A stretch of 64,000 nucleotides of DNA from Congzhengia minquanensis (lineage in GTDB: Bacteria; Bacillota; Clostridia; UBA1381; UBA9506). Of the stretch, positions 24,881-33,710 are shown piece after piece. The position numbers and the translations under genes are program-made. The notes beneath the pieces were generated by a model that was given only the letters and a program-made list of their open reading frames with translations, was not told where the DNA came from and ran no database searches. Position 1 is the first letter of the stretch. Each line of letters starts with the position of its first letter. Where the stretch lies: positions 744,001-808,000 of the forward strand of contig NZ_JACRSU010000001.1 of NCBI RefSeq assembly GCF_014384785.1, written 5' to 3'.

Positions 24881-25444
24881 TCAGTCATACCGAAAACTTT
24901 TAAGATAGGTCTCCCCATCGTGCTTGCGGGTGAGCACCTCGTAGGCATATTCCTTGCCGTAGCGGGACTCGCGGATGGTGGCGATCCATTGCCCCTCCTC
25001 GGTGGCACCGTCTGACTCATCGTGCATCTCGATGTTATAGTGGTCAAGGACGCTAGTCCCCTGACGCCGAGCCTCGACGGTTAAGGCACCGACGAAGCTT
25101 TTGAGGTAAACTGACTGCCCCGAGTAGCGGAACATCGACGTACCTTTGAGCATTTCCGTCCCTTTAGTAGACATGAACCCGAGTTCCAGTTCTTTCTCGC
25201 AGATATCGACGCGGACGAGCTTCCAGTCCGAAGATTCTCCACGGCAGGCGGCCTCAAACGGCTGGGGCAGAACTCCGACAGGGTTATCTATCGTCTTCCC
25301 GTCCAGATGCTGATAGAGGATGCCGAATCTGAGCGGAGCGTGATTCATGTCCTCTTCGAAATAGACGTCCGTGTCATCGGAGGCATTCTGGAATCCGATG
25401 ATCTGATATGTCTCGCATTTCGTTTCGGTAATAGTGTATTTCAT
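24881..25444 (-). CDS. Protein of unknown function, 187 residues
   Basis: An acidic soluble protein (MKYTITETKCETYQIIGFQN ...) with alternating beta strands. The second half has FMSTKGTEMLKGTSMFRYSG and ends YGKEYAYEVLTRKHDGETYL. I do not recognise a domain. It has a consensus promoter and a long structured leader (25452-25528), so its expression may be controlled after initiation. AGGGGG just before the start is also part of that leader structure. Confidence 0.6.
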   Translation of the reverse strand: MKYTITETKCETYQIIGFQNASDDTDVYFEEDMNHAPLRFGILYQHLDGKTIDNPVGVLPQPFEAACRGESSDWKLVRVDICEKELELGFMSTKGTEMLKGTSMFRYSGQSVYLKSFVGALTVEARRQGTSVLDHYNIEMHDESDGATEEGQWIATIRESRYGKEYAYEVLTRKHDGETYLKSFRYD

Positions 25445-25451
25445 ATTTTAT

Positions 25452-25528
25452 CCCCCTAAAATTAAGATTATTACGGTATCGCACGTCCTGACGAGCAGAA
25501 CAGGCGAATTCCGCAATAATCTGGGGGG
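25452..25528 (-). promoter_or_regulatory. Structured leader of the 187-residue gene
   Basis: A 12-base inverted repeat (25465-25476 with 25511-25522, one mismatch), flanked by CCCCC at 25452-25456 and GGGGGG at 25523-25528. The right order of pairing would hide the AGGGGG ribosome site of the downstream gene. Function is inferred. Confidence 0.45.
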
Positions 25529-25567
25529 TAAAGATATCAAGGTGCTAATCGTTAGACTATATCTACC

Positions 25568-25596
25568 ATTATAGCATATTTGTTAAAAAATGTCAA
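25568..25596 (-). promoter_or_regulatory. Promoter of the 187-residue gene
   Basis: On the minus strand: TTGACA (25591-25596), 17-base spacer, TATAAT (25568-25573). It leaves a leader of about 115 bases. Confidence 0.8.
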
Positions 25597-25625
25597 TAAC
25601 GCTATGCTTTTCTTGGGAATTACGA

Positions 25626-26231
25626 CTATATTGACCTGCTCCGCGCTAAATCTTCGGTAGTGCGGAGCAGGCTGTCAACGCATCGGCCTCCCCGCCTAAC
25701 ATCGCAGTGCGTATCCTCGCCCCACCTGCGGATAATCCCGACACATTTATGGATATACGCCTCGACCCGCTCACTGCCCGCCTCCGGCGCTGGCAGACCA
25801 ACAGGCAGCCATGTGATTTCCAGCCTTGGATACGCGACCTCCATAATTTTGTAGAGCAACTCCTGGTTGTTGCGGTCTGCACAGATTGGGCAGAAGATTT
25901 CCTTATGCCGGGTCATAAAGATGAGAATCGCATAAAAAATACGGCCATTGGGACTGGCCGTGGTGCGGGAGAGGAGCCGGAGCTGGTCATCCAGCCCGGA
26001 TGAAAACTCCTCTACCAGCGCCTCCTCACTGTTGATGATTGCCTGGTTGATGTTGGAATGGTGGTTATAGATTGTTTGTCGGGACAGCCCCGCCGCTTTC
26101 GCCACCTGCCGCGCCGTGATCCGCCCGCGATGCCGTTTCAGCAGCTTCAGAATTGCGCTTTGCATCGCACGTTCGCTGTGTTCATACCGGCGGTTGTGCG
26201 GATTTTTGCGACTATGTTTTTCGATGCCCAT
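25626..26231 (-). CDS. TetR/AcrR-like transcriptional regulator
   Basis: A 201-residue protein from the ATG at 26231. The HTH is at about 38-66 (RITARQVAKAAGLSRQTIYNHHSN), in the TetR arrangement, after a basic N-terminus. The C-terminal ligand domain carries CPICADRNNQELLY, with a Cys pair possibly binding metal. No ribosome site is clear before either in-frame ATG, so the exact start is uncertain. It diverges from the FISUMP gene, whose leader holds a large palindrome. Confidence 0.7.
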   Translation of the reverse strand: MGIEKHSRKNPHNRRYEHSERAMQSAILKLLKRHRGRITARQVAKAAGLSRQTIYNHHSNINQAIINSEEALVEEFSSGLDDQLRLLSRTTASPNGRIFYAILIFMTRHKEIFCPICADRNNQELLYKIMEVAYPRLEITWLPVGLPAPEAGSERVEAYIHKCVGIIRRWGEDTHCDVRRGGRCVDSLLRTTEDLARSRSI

Positions 26232-26285
26232 CATATTTATAATAACACGGTGGGCGAAAAAAACATAAAAAGTCCGGAAAAATCC

Positions 26286-26312
26286 TTGCAAAATGCTTTT
26301 GTGTGGTATAAT
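26286..26312 (+). promoter_or_regulatory. Possible promoter towards the FISUMP gene
   Basis: TTGCAA (26286-26291), 15-base spacer, TATAAT (26307-26312). The spacer is short, so strength is uncertain. Transcripts would begin at the palindrome. Confidence 0.4.
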
Positions 26313-26316
26313 TAAA

Positions 26317-26467
26317 GTGCAATAATTAAATATTTACAAGTCAAGATATAACCGTTTTTTAGCGGATCGAACAATATGGAAATGGCACTATGAGGCGTCA
26401 AATACGTATTGTTCGGTTATATATCGACGTAAATATTTGATTATTGCACCCTCGTGGTGCCATTTTT
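26317..26467. repeat. Large inverted repeat with competing terminator-like stem, leader of the FISUMP gene
   Basis: 21-base arms at 26317-26337 and 26429-26449 differ at one position and enclose 91 bases. Inside are further pairs (ATATAACCG/CGGTTATAT, CGAACAATA/TATTGTTCG). A second 13-base stem (26383-26395 with 26450-26462, fully paired if two G-U pairs are allowed) runs into TTTTT. The two stems cannot form together as simple hairpins. A minus-strand promoter-like pair TTGACG (26396-26401) and CATATT (26373-26378) with 17-base spacing lies within. Confidence 0.7.
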
Positions 26468-26518
26468 GTTATGGTACCTCGGGCTAATAATAAGAGAGGT
26501 AATAAAGCAGAGGTAAAA

Positions 26519-29008
26519 ATGAAGGCCATACAAACAGCAAATAATGGGGGAAATTCAAGGTTCAGCTTGAAGAATAATCATTATATTAAGCTACTAAGTA
26601 ATATTAACAGAACGGGGTTATTCTCCGCATTTACATTTCTTTTGCTCGCTCTTACATGCCTTTTTCCAATAAGTAAGGGCGAGCAGAGCACAGAAGCCGT
26701 CACCGGCCACGCTCAAAGTTCATCTCTCACTTTGAGCGTGGCCGGTGACACCGCTTCTGTGGAACTAGACATGAATTCAACGGAGGGAACTTTTGCTTCC
26801 TCTTCGGCGGCTAACTCTGCTTCCTTCTCTGTCGTGACGAATAACTTCTCGGGTTACACGCTTTCTATCTCCGGTAGTGATAATGACGGAAAACTTTACG
26901 ATACAACAAAACAATATTTCCTCGAGCCTTTAACTTCCGCAGTTTCCGAAGCAGATTTCTCTTCAACTTCGAGCCTAAATGGTAAATGGGGCTACAAACC
27001 AAGTAAGTTCAATTCTGCTGTAAATAGTAATTATCTCCCAGCCCCAACCACTACGGCCTCAACCTTAGATAAGACTAGCGTAGCAAATGCTACAGCAAAC
27101 GACTACACTATCTCTCTCGGTCTTCGTGCAGATTATGGCACTGCAGCAAACACCTACACTAACGCCTTCGTGATCACTGCCGTCCCGAACCCAATCGCCT
27201 ATGTTATCACCTATAATGCAAACACAACGGATACGGTTTCTAATATGCCTGCCGCACAAAATAGCACCACTTCGGCCACTTCTATCACGCTCTCCGACAA
27301 AACCCCGGCAAGAGAAGGTTATGATTTCAAAGGCTGGTGTACCGTTGCCCCGACAGAAGCAGCCCCGGATACTTGCACTGGTCTCACTTTCCAACCCGGA
27401 GCTGTCTACGGTATAGACCAGACCGTAGAGAATATTACTACGCTTTATGCGATGTGGGACATCTTGGTCTCTGGCTACATCCAAGATTATACCTACAGTC
27501 AATGCTCTACAGATGCGGTAAACCGCCCAGTACGACTTCTGGATAAACGAGACAACAAAACTTATACTGTCCGTTATATTAATGGCCTCTGTACCATGAC
27601 CCAGAATCTCGCGGTAGATAAAGGGCAAGCGATGACCCCGGAAGACACCAATATTAATTCCAACTATACGATGACCTCAGCTGATTTAGAGGCTGGCGAT
27701 AATTCCTATACCGTAGCAGAAATCCACGAAGGCGACGCTACCAATGGTAATTGGTATAACTATTGTGCTGCTACGGCTGGTGAAATTTGCCAAGATTCAA
27801 CTACAATCGAAGCTACTCAGGATATTTGTCCTAAAGGTTGGCGTCTCCCAACTGGGCAGAACGGTGGGGAACAAACCCTCTTAACAAACGGTAAATGGCA
27901 GACCTACGACACGACTTACCAAGCACTCTTTAACCCTGTTGCCTCTGGTTTCTACAACAATGGTGCCCTCGGCACTTCCGGCTCTGAAGGGCGTTGGTGG
28001 TTGTCCACTGCACTTAGCAGTACTGATCGCTATGTTCTCGATTATACTGCTGGATGGGGTCTATACTCGGGCGATGGTTTTAGACGTAGTTTTGGTCTCT
28101 CAATACGTTGTGTGAAAGCGAAGCCGGGAGTAACGATTAGCTTCAACACTAATGGCGGCACTGGAACTATGGATATGCAAAAAATTGATGCGGGACAAAG
28201 TGCAAACCTTACGGCCAACACCTTCACTCGAACTGATTATATCTTTACTGGTTGGAACACTGAACCAGACGGCTCTGGCACTTCCTATGCCGACCAAGCC
28301 AGCTACTCCGCAGCATCCGAAGATAATAAAATCGTTGTCCTCTACGCCCAATGGAGAGATCCTAATCTACTAGATAATGAAACTAACATGCAAGATTTAA
28401 CTACAGAGCACTGCACCGGAAGCGATAATGGATCAACGGCAATAGTAACGGACTCTCGTGATAGCAAAACTTACAAAATCGCTAAGATTAACGGCGTTTG
28501 CACGATGGTGGATAACCTAGATTTCCAAATCTCAACTGGTATGACTTTAAGCCCAGACACGACAAATGTTACGGCGAGTAGAACTCTAGGCACGGTAGGC
28601 TCACTTACTTCTGGCAACTCATATGATGAGATGCGAACTGCAAGAAACTCTAGCGTGACTGGCGCAGGCTTGCACTATAACTACGCTGCAGCAACCGCAG
28701 GCACTATTACTGGTTCTTCTAACTCCACGGAAGCTACCCAAGGCATTTGTCCTAAAGGATGGCGATTGCCAACCAATTCGGAACAATCAAAAATGACAAG
28801 TTACCAAACAGAGTTTGATCCTGTTGCGGCTGGCCTCTATAGCGGTGGCTCCCTCAGCAGTTCTAGCTCTTACGGTCTCTGGTGGTCTTCTACCGCAGGC
28901 AATGCCACCACCCGTTACATCCTTAGCTACAATACCAACAATGGTCTACGCTCAGGTAGCTACGGCACTCGCAACTACGGACGCTCAGTACGTTGTGTGC
29001 TTAAGTAG
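26519..29008 (+). CDS. Large surface protein with two B-repeat/FISUMP units
   Basis: An 829-residue exported protein. An N-terminal membrane segment lies at about 35-55 (TGLFSAFTFLLLALTCLF). A Ser/Thr-rich beta domain follows at 60-225. Then come two units, each an InlB B-repeat-like part (TPAREGYDFKGWC; DYIFTGWNTEPDGSG) followed by a FISUMP domain with CPKGWRLPT, a WW(L/S)ST strand and SIRCVK or SVRCVLK. The ATG at 26519 is chosen for the AGAGGT five bases upstream; earlier in-frame starts overlap the leader hairpin. FISUMP proteins are surface proteins of unknown function, frequent in Fibrobacter and in Saccharibacteria. Confidence 0.75.
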   Translation: MKAIQTANNGGNSRFSLKNNHYIKLLSNINRTGLFSAFTFLLLALTCLFPISKGEQSTEAVTGHAQSSSLTLSVAGDTASVELDMNSTEGTFASSSAANSASFSVVTNNFSGYTLSISGSDNDGKLYDTTKQYFLEPLTSAVSEADFSSTSSLNGKWGYKPSKFNSAVNSNYLPAPTTTASTLDKTSVANATANDYTISLGLRADYGTAANTYTNAFVITAVPNPIAYVITYNANTTDTVSNMPAAQNSTTSATSITLSDKTPAREGYDFKGWCTVAPTEAAPDTCTGLTFQPGAVYGIDQTVENITTLYAMWDILVSGYIQDYTYSQCSTDAVNRPVRLLDKRDNKTYTVRYINGLCTMTQNLAVDKGQAMTPEDTNINSNYTMTSADLEAGDNSYTVAEIHEGDATNGNWYNYCAATAGEICQDSTTIEATQDICPKGWRLPTGQNGGEQTLLTNGKWQTYDTTYQALFNPVASGFYNNGALGTSGSEGRWWLSTALSSTDRYVLDYTAGWGLYSGDGFRRSFGLSIRCVKAKPGVTISFNTNGGTGTMDMQKIDAGQSANLTANTFTRTDYIFTGWNTEPDGSGTSYADQASYSAASEDNKIVVLYAQWRDPNLLDNETNMQDLTTEHCTGSDNGSTAIVTDSRDSKTYKIAKINGVCTMVDNLDFQISTGMTLSPDTTNVTASRTLGTVGSLTSGNSYDEMRTARNSSVTGAGLHYNYAAATAGTITGSSNSTEATQGICPKGWRLPTNSEQSKMTSYQTEFDPVAAGLYSGGSLSSSSSYGLWWSSTAGNATTRYILSYNTNNGLRSGSYGTRNYGRSVRCVLK
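26644..26761. repeat. Two strong hairpins inside the 5' coding region of the FISUMP gene
   Basis: First hairpin: 12-base arms 26644-26655 and 26673-26684 with one G-U pair. Second: perfect 21-base arms 26699-26719 and 26729-26749 with a nine-base loop, extended by nine-base outer arms 26689-26697 and 26753-26761. Both lie within the codons for the signal segment and the start of the exported part. Confidence 0.85.
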
Positions 29009-29019
29009 CCATCGCTACT

Positions 29020-29592
29020 TTACAGTAATTCCACCCCTAGATATGCTCGATCCAGATCATCCTGCGCCACACCGAGATACCGCTTTGTCACCGCGTAATT
29101 GCTATGATTATAGATATCCATAATCACCACTGGTGAGACCTTGCCGCTGTTCCAAGCGTGGTAGCCCCAAGTCTTTCTGAGGCTGTGGCAGGAGATGTGA
29201 CCGGTTGCACCTACGGTGGTGGCGGCATCACGGATGATCCGCCAAGCCTGGGTGCGGGTGATCGGGTGGTCTGTATTGTTGCGGCTGGCGAAAATGTAGC
29301 TGCCCTTCCGGTGCGGGAGATATATGCGGAGAGCCTCTATCGCCTGTTCGTTTAAGGCAATTTCCTTGTGCTTGCCGGTTTTCTGCTCGGTGAGCGAGAT
29401 ATGGGTGCGGAACTGCTGTCGCTCTTCGCTATACACATCCTCCCAGCGGAGCTCCAGAAGATCACCGATGCGGAGTGCGGTATAGACGCCAAGAACAATA
29501 AGCGCATAGTTACGAAACTCTCCACGGCTGCGGAAATACTCCGCTAAGGCGCGGAGTTCTTGTTTGTTACGGATAGGTTCGGTTGTTGCCAT
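29020..29592 (-). CDS. Tyrosine recombinase, catalytic domain only (FimB-sized)
   Basis: A 190-residue integrase with the tyrosine-recombinase residues visible: Arg in TALRIGDLLELRW (near 41), Lys in EQKTGKHKEI, HSLRKTWGYH (His and Arg), His in YNHSN and the nucleophile Tyr in TKRYLGV. It has no N-terminal SAM-like arm domain, as in FimB/FimE invertases. It faces the FISUMP gene end to end, 11 bases apart. Its ribosome site lies inside a long leader hairpin. Confidence 0.85.
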   Translation of the reverse strand: MATTEPIRNKQELRALAEYFRSRGEFRNYALIVLGVYTALRIGDLLELRWEDVYSEERQQFRTHISLTEQKTGKHKEIALNEQAIEALRIYLPHRKGSYIFASRNNTDHPITRTQAWRIIRDAATTVGATGHISCHSLRKTWGYHAWNSGKVSPVVIMDIYNHSNYAVTKRYLGVAQDDLDRAYLGVELL

Positions 29593-29599
29593 AATATTT

Positions 29600-29656
29600 T
29601 AGGCTCCTTTCTCTATGATACCTCTATTATGAGGGCGATCATATAGAAGGAGCCTA
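29600..29656 (-). promoter_or_regulatory. Leader hairpin hiding the recombinase ribosome site
   Basis: Arms 29600-29619 and 29638-29656 pair over nearly their full length, with an inner CCTC/GAGG (29621-29624, 29631-29634). The recombinase AAAGGAG site is part of the stem, so translation should need the stem to open. Confidence 0.65.
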
Positions 29657-29683
29657 CGCAATTTTTTGAGGATATTGTTACTT

Positions 29684-29712
29684 ATTATAGCATAGAGCCC
29701 CGGCTTTTTCAA
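29684..29712 (-). promoter_or_regulatory. Promoter of the tyrosine recombinase
   Basis: Minus strand: TTGAAA (29707-29712), 17-base spacer, TATAAT (29684-29689). Confidence 0.75.
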
Positions 29713-29868
29713 CCCGCTTGCCCCTATTTTTGCAGTGCTTTACAGCAAATTTCACAACCGCCGCCACCCATCCCGCGAGCGCCCCCAACAAATTGTTGCG
29801 GCGAATGTAACATAATCCTCAAAGTGTTACATTGGGGCAAAATACTTCTTTGTTGAGGGGGATTCGGC

Positions 29869-30995
29869 ATGAAAAAGTTGGTTTCCATTTTACTTTCTGC
29901 GTGTCTATGCGTGACGGCTCTGACAGGGTGCGGAGCATCGGATAGATCTGCTGGGCCAGCGCCAGCAGAAGCTGTTTCCACTGAAACAGCGAGTAATAAA
30001 ACTCCTACTGATGGTCACGAAAAAATACTTGGCATTGTCGCTGATGCAGTCCTGCCTTCAACGCAGGAAGAAGAGCGGGCGTTATGCGAATCCTGCGGCT
30101 TGAATTTTGAGGACTATACTACTTGGGTATGGGCGGAGTCTGATAAAGAATCGGCTGCTGGGGATGCAATAGGCTTAATTCTGGATCAAGATTGTACAAC
30201 CGTCATTTTTGCGGTAAAGGGCTCGGAGCAGATTGCTGACCAGTTTTCGCTTGAACATCCCGATATCCAGGTTGTTATTGCGGACATGACGGAGTTTACA
30301 GATATATCGGAGGAGCCGAAAAAGCGGATATCGACTGGACGGAGGTTTCTTACACCAAAACCGACTCCGATGGCTATACATACGAAATCACCTTCAAACT
30401 CAGCCCGTGGATTTTGCTGTCCGACACTGATATTGTAACCTCTGCATGGGCGGAAGTCGGGGGAAATAACACAATCCCAGGTTTCAATGATTGGGGGCTC
30501 AGGCCGGAAAGCTCGGGGAATCAGTTTAGACAGGGAATTTCTGAAGGGGGTACCACCAATTATTTTGCTCACCATATGACTGATATGTACTATTGTGTCG
30601 GTACGGTGCGGATTACAAATATAACGGAGGGCTGGAGTATCAGTGCCAGCAGTCCGCGTTCCCTTCATTTCAGTCTGAGATGGGTAAGCGGTTTCGATAA
30701 AATGGATTATGCTGGTGTGTACTCCATAGGTAGAGTGTTTTATAGCAACGACACCGAGGATGAAAGTGATGGGCTTGGGCATAGTGCTAAAATGACAAGC
30801 GACCAATGGGGGCCAACTTCATTTATAATCATGGCGCCCGAAAACTTTACTCCTAACTCTCCAAACGGAGAGCATGCAGACGATATGCTCAACGGATATT
30901 TCCATTACTTTGCAAATGGGGAGATGTCTGAAGAGATTCATCTCGGAATGTTCGGCAAAGACGGAGCATACACCCCGCCGATTAGCGTGGAATAA
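29869..30995 (+). pseudogene. Lipoprotein gene with one frameshift
   Basis: Frame 1 begins MKKLVSILLSACLCVTALTGC, a lipoprotein signal with lipobox Cys21, and continues in a periplasmic-binding-like domain (KILGIVADAVLPSTQEEERAL, TTVIFAVKGSEQIADQF) to about 30315. From there real protein text continues in the -1 frame (KADIDWTEVSYTKTDSDGYT, then the 193-residue stretch to 30995). The switch falls at GAAAAAG (30318-30324). It is either an old mutation or a -1 programmed shift; neither half looks complete alone. Function unknown. Confidence 0.65.
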
Positions 30996-31012
30996 AAAAG
31001 AGGAGGTTCAGC

Positions 31013-32998
31013 ATGAAAAAGCGAATTATTTCTGTGTTGTTAGCATTATGCCTATGCGCTGCGTTGCTGCCGACTACGGCGCTGGCCACGGACTATGCAA
31101 TCTACAGTAAAGAGCCTGTGGTTTTTCAAGTGAGCGGCGACGTTCTGGGGGCCTTGAAAAGTGACAGCTCCCTTTGGACATGGGGCAGAAATTCCAACGG
31201 AGCCGTAGGCAACGGGAAAGGGTTTGAGAATTATTACGATTTTCAACATACAAAGTGGATCGAAGCCTTTGTAGACACTCCGTATAAGGTGCTGGACAAT
31301 GTAAAGACCTACGAGGGCGGTACATGGGCCATCAAAACGGACAATTCGCTCTGGGTCTGGGGGGAAACGGCGTTCCTTCTGGGGCTGAGCGATGACGCGC
31401 TTACCGCCGTGCCCCAAAAGTACATGGACAACATTCGCTCCTTCAACTATGGAATGTCGCTTGAAGCGTCTGATCAGCCCTATGCGGAGGAAACTCTGGC
31501 GGAGTACAATATGTATCTGGTAAAAACGGATGGAAGCCTTTGGACTTGGAGCAGAAACGGCTACAGCGAGACAGGGGACGGTACGACCCAGGAGCGGACA
31601 ACACCGGTTAAAATTATGGACGGCGTGCGCTCTGTGAGATATGTGTAAGGGCGCGGGCCGGGGACTGCTCCCTATCCGGGGTATGGGCACGTTTTTGTTC
31701 TCAAAGAGGATGACAGCCTCTGGGGTTGGGGAGCGGATGCCGCCCGTATGTGTGATGCGAGAAATGGCATTTCTACGATAACGCCCGAAAAACACTTGGA
31801 CAATGTAAAATGTATATGTGGCAACAAATACTCCGTGGCTGTCATTACGAAAGACGGAACTCTTTATATCTGGAACGAAGTCCCCACTGCAGTGGAAGGT
31901 TCAAATCACTATACCATAGGTATGAGCTCCAATCAGGGTTCCAGTGGGGCCGACCACTACTATGTCGATAACTTTTATCCTGTGGCGGAGAATGTCCGGG
32001 AAGTCCATATTCCCAGAGATCGGAAAATCGTCTATGTAACCAACTCCAATGAGGTTTATAACTGGGGCTTTAACCATGACGGATATCACGAAACGCCCAC
32101 CAAACTCATGGATGGAGTGTCCACTGTGACAAGCAGTAGTGACATACTGTACTTGTGCAAGACCAACGGCGACCTGCTGCGGTATGACGGTCAAGTCTAC
32201 GACCGGGACACGGGAACCATGAACGATTCTGCTCCGCGAAAGGTATTGGACGGTGTGGCCGGAGTTTATTACCACGCCAGTAATAGTTCCGTTGTTTTTG
32301 CGATAAAAACAGATGGAAGTCTTTGGGGATGTGAAGTTGAATCTAAAGATATTAGTCACGCGTTGATGGGGAAAGCGGGCAGCGGGTGGCCGCCCAGCGA
32401 AACCTTTGTTCACTTGATGGACGGCGTTAAATTGCCCTATACTGACCAGCCTGTCCAGCCGCCTGTTCCAACTGAGGCAACCGTTGAGCCGTTCACTGAT
32501 GTGAAGGTCAGCGCTTACTATGCCGAACCCGTAAAGTGGGCGGTGGATCGCGGCGTGACCGTAGGCACGTCCGCCACCACGTTCTCACCGGACGCTACCT
32601 GTACCAACGCACAAATTCTGACCTTTATCTGGCGGGCTGCCGGATCTCCCACCCCCAGCCTTGCTAACCCATTTACAAATCTGTCTGGCAGCGAGTATTA
32701 CGCCAAAGCCGCTGTGTGGGCATATTCCATGGGTATGGTTTCCAGTAACGCTTTTGATGCCAGCAAAGCCTGTACCCGTGCCATGACGATGGAATACCTG
32801 TGGAAACAGGCAGGAAGCCCCGCCGTGGCTGCCAGCGGGAAATTTACCGATGTACCCTCCAGCGCGGCCTATGTCACGGCGGTAGCTTGGGCTGTAGACA
32901 ACGGCATCACTGTGGGAACCTCCAGCACGACTTTCTCCCCAGACAGCATTTGCACCCGTGGGCAGATTATGACGTTCCTATACCGGGCAGAGAATTAA
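31013..32998 (+). pseudogene. RCC1-repeat/SLH-domain surface protein split by an in-frame stop
   Basis: A continuous 661-codon frame interrupted only by TAA at 31646-31648. Signal peptide MKKRIISVLLALCLCAALLP, then RCC1-like blades (DSSLWTWGRNSNGAVGNG, TDNSLWVWGE, DGSLWTWSRNGYSETGDGT; after the stop DDSLWGWGADAAR). Three S-layer homology modules are at the C-terminus (VEPFTDVKVSAYYAEPVKWA ... SICTRGQIMTFLYRAEN). Such proteins bind cell-wall polymers. The first 211 residues could still be secreted but would lack the wall anchor. The start follows AGGAGG. Confidence 0.75.
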
Positions 32999-33000
32999 TC

Positions 33001-33090
33001 ATGAAGATAAAGTGGAACCGCGCAGGCTGGAAAGCCTTGCGGATCAACAAAAAGTGGAAAGCGAGTGGTAAGAGTGATATGAAAAGATAG
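33001..33090 (+). CDS. Possible 29-residue basic peptide
   Basis: ATG at 33001, two bases after the SLH-gene stop; product MKIKWNRAGWKALRINKKWK and nine more residues, very rich in Lys, Arg and Trp. Only a weak GAGAA precedes it. It may be translated by coupling or may be chance; its composition resembles cationic amphipathic peptides. Confidence 0.25.
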   Translation: MKIKWNRAGWKALRINKKWKASGKSDMKR

Positions 33091-33135
33091 ACCAGGTATT
33101 CCTCAAGGGAGTGTAGGAATACTGCAAATTGTGAA

Positions 33136-33185
33136 AAAATGACCGCAGGTCGAATGCATAGTGCATCGGCTTGCGGTCATTTTTG
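33136..33185 (+). terminator. Terminator after the SLH gene
   Basis: 12-base stem (33136-33147 with 33172-33183) with inner TGCA/TGCA pairing, ending in TTTTTG. Confidence 0.8.
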
Positions 33186-33210
33186 TCTTTGGTCTGAGCT
33201 GTGGTATAAT
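33182..33210 (+). promoter_or_regulatory. Promoter of the four-gene operon
   Basis: TTTGTC (33182-33187), 17-base spacer, TATAAT (33205-33210). The -35 box overlaps the preceding terminator tail. Confidence 0.5.
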
Positions 33211-33302
33211 TAAGAGTGTCAAAGGTAAAATCCGAGCAGTAAGCTAAATAATAAGTTTTCGGAACTTTATTGTGCAATACTGCTCTAAAAATAAGGATCA
33301 CT

Positions 33303-33710
33303 ATGGAAGAAGTTTATAATTATCTTAAAGCCCTAGATGTCAACTTTCTTGCCACTAGAAATGGCGATGGTGTTAGTTGCCGTCCGTTCGGCGACCCAGT
33401 CAAGTTTGACGGCAAGATTTATATGCTGACCCATGCCGAGAAAGATGTTGCGAAGCAACTCGCCGAGAATAATCAAATTTGTATCGTAGCTCATAATTCC
33501 GAGAAAGACGACTGGCTACGAGTTTTTTGTGAGGCAGTTGACGATAGCAATAATACTGCTGCCAAGCAGGCAATTATTGACGAGTTCGACTGGGCGGAGG
33601 AGGCAGGCTATCGTCTAGATAACCCGAGCTTTAAGTGCTACTATCTTGCGAATGCCAAAGCTGAAGTCCGCGATAGCGAAGGAGAGGTGCTAGCGAGTTA
33701 TGAGTTCTAA
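33303..33710 (+). CDS. Pyridoxamine 5'-phosphate oxidase-like flavin-binding protein
   Basis: A 135-residue split-barrel protein: NFLATRNGDGVSCRPFGDPVKFDGKIYMLT, the FMN-binding strand order of the PNPOx-like family, then IVAHNSEKDDWLRVFCEAV. The start at 33303 follows AAGGATCAC. First gene of a tightly overlapped operon (its end overlaps the next start by 11 bases). Substrate unknown; members often bind FMN or F420 and handle small redox substrates. Confidence 0.75.
   Translation: MEEVYNYLKALDVNFLATRNGDGVSCRPFGDPVKFDGKIYMLTHAEKDVAKQLAENNQICIVAHNSEKDDWLRVFCEAVDDSNNTAAKQAIIDEFDWAEEAGYRLDNPSFKCYYLANAKAEVRDSEGEVLASYEF

Noticed and set aside
26444..26518. Upstream in-frame starts (TTG 26444, ATG 26471) of the FISUMP gene
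   Set aside because: Both lie in or next to the terminator-like stem and lack a ribosome site; AGAGGT before 26519 fits better.
26519..29592. Diversity-generating retroelement with a variable lectin-like domain
   Set aside because: No reverse transcriptase, no template/variable repeat pair; only a tyrosine recombinase is present.
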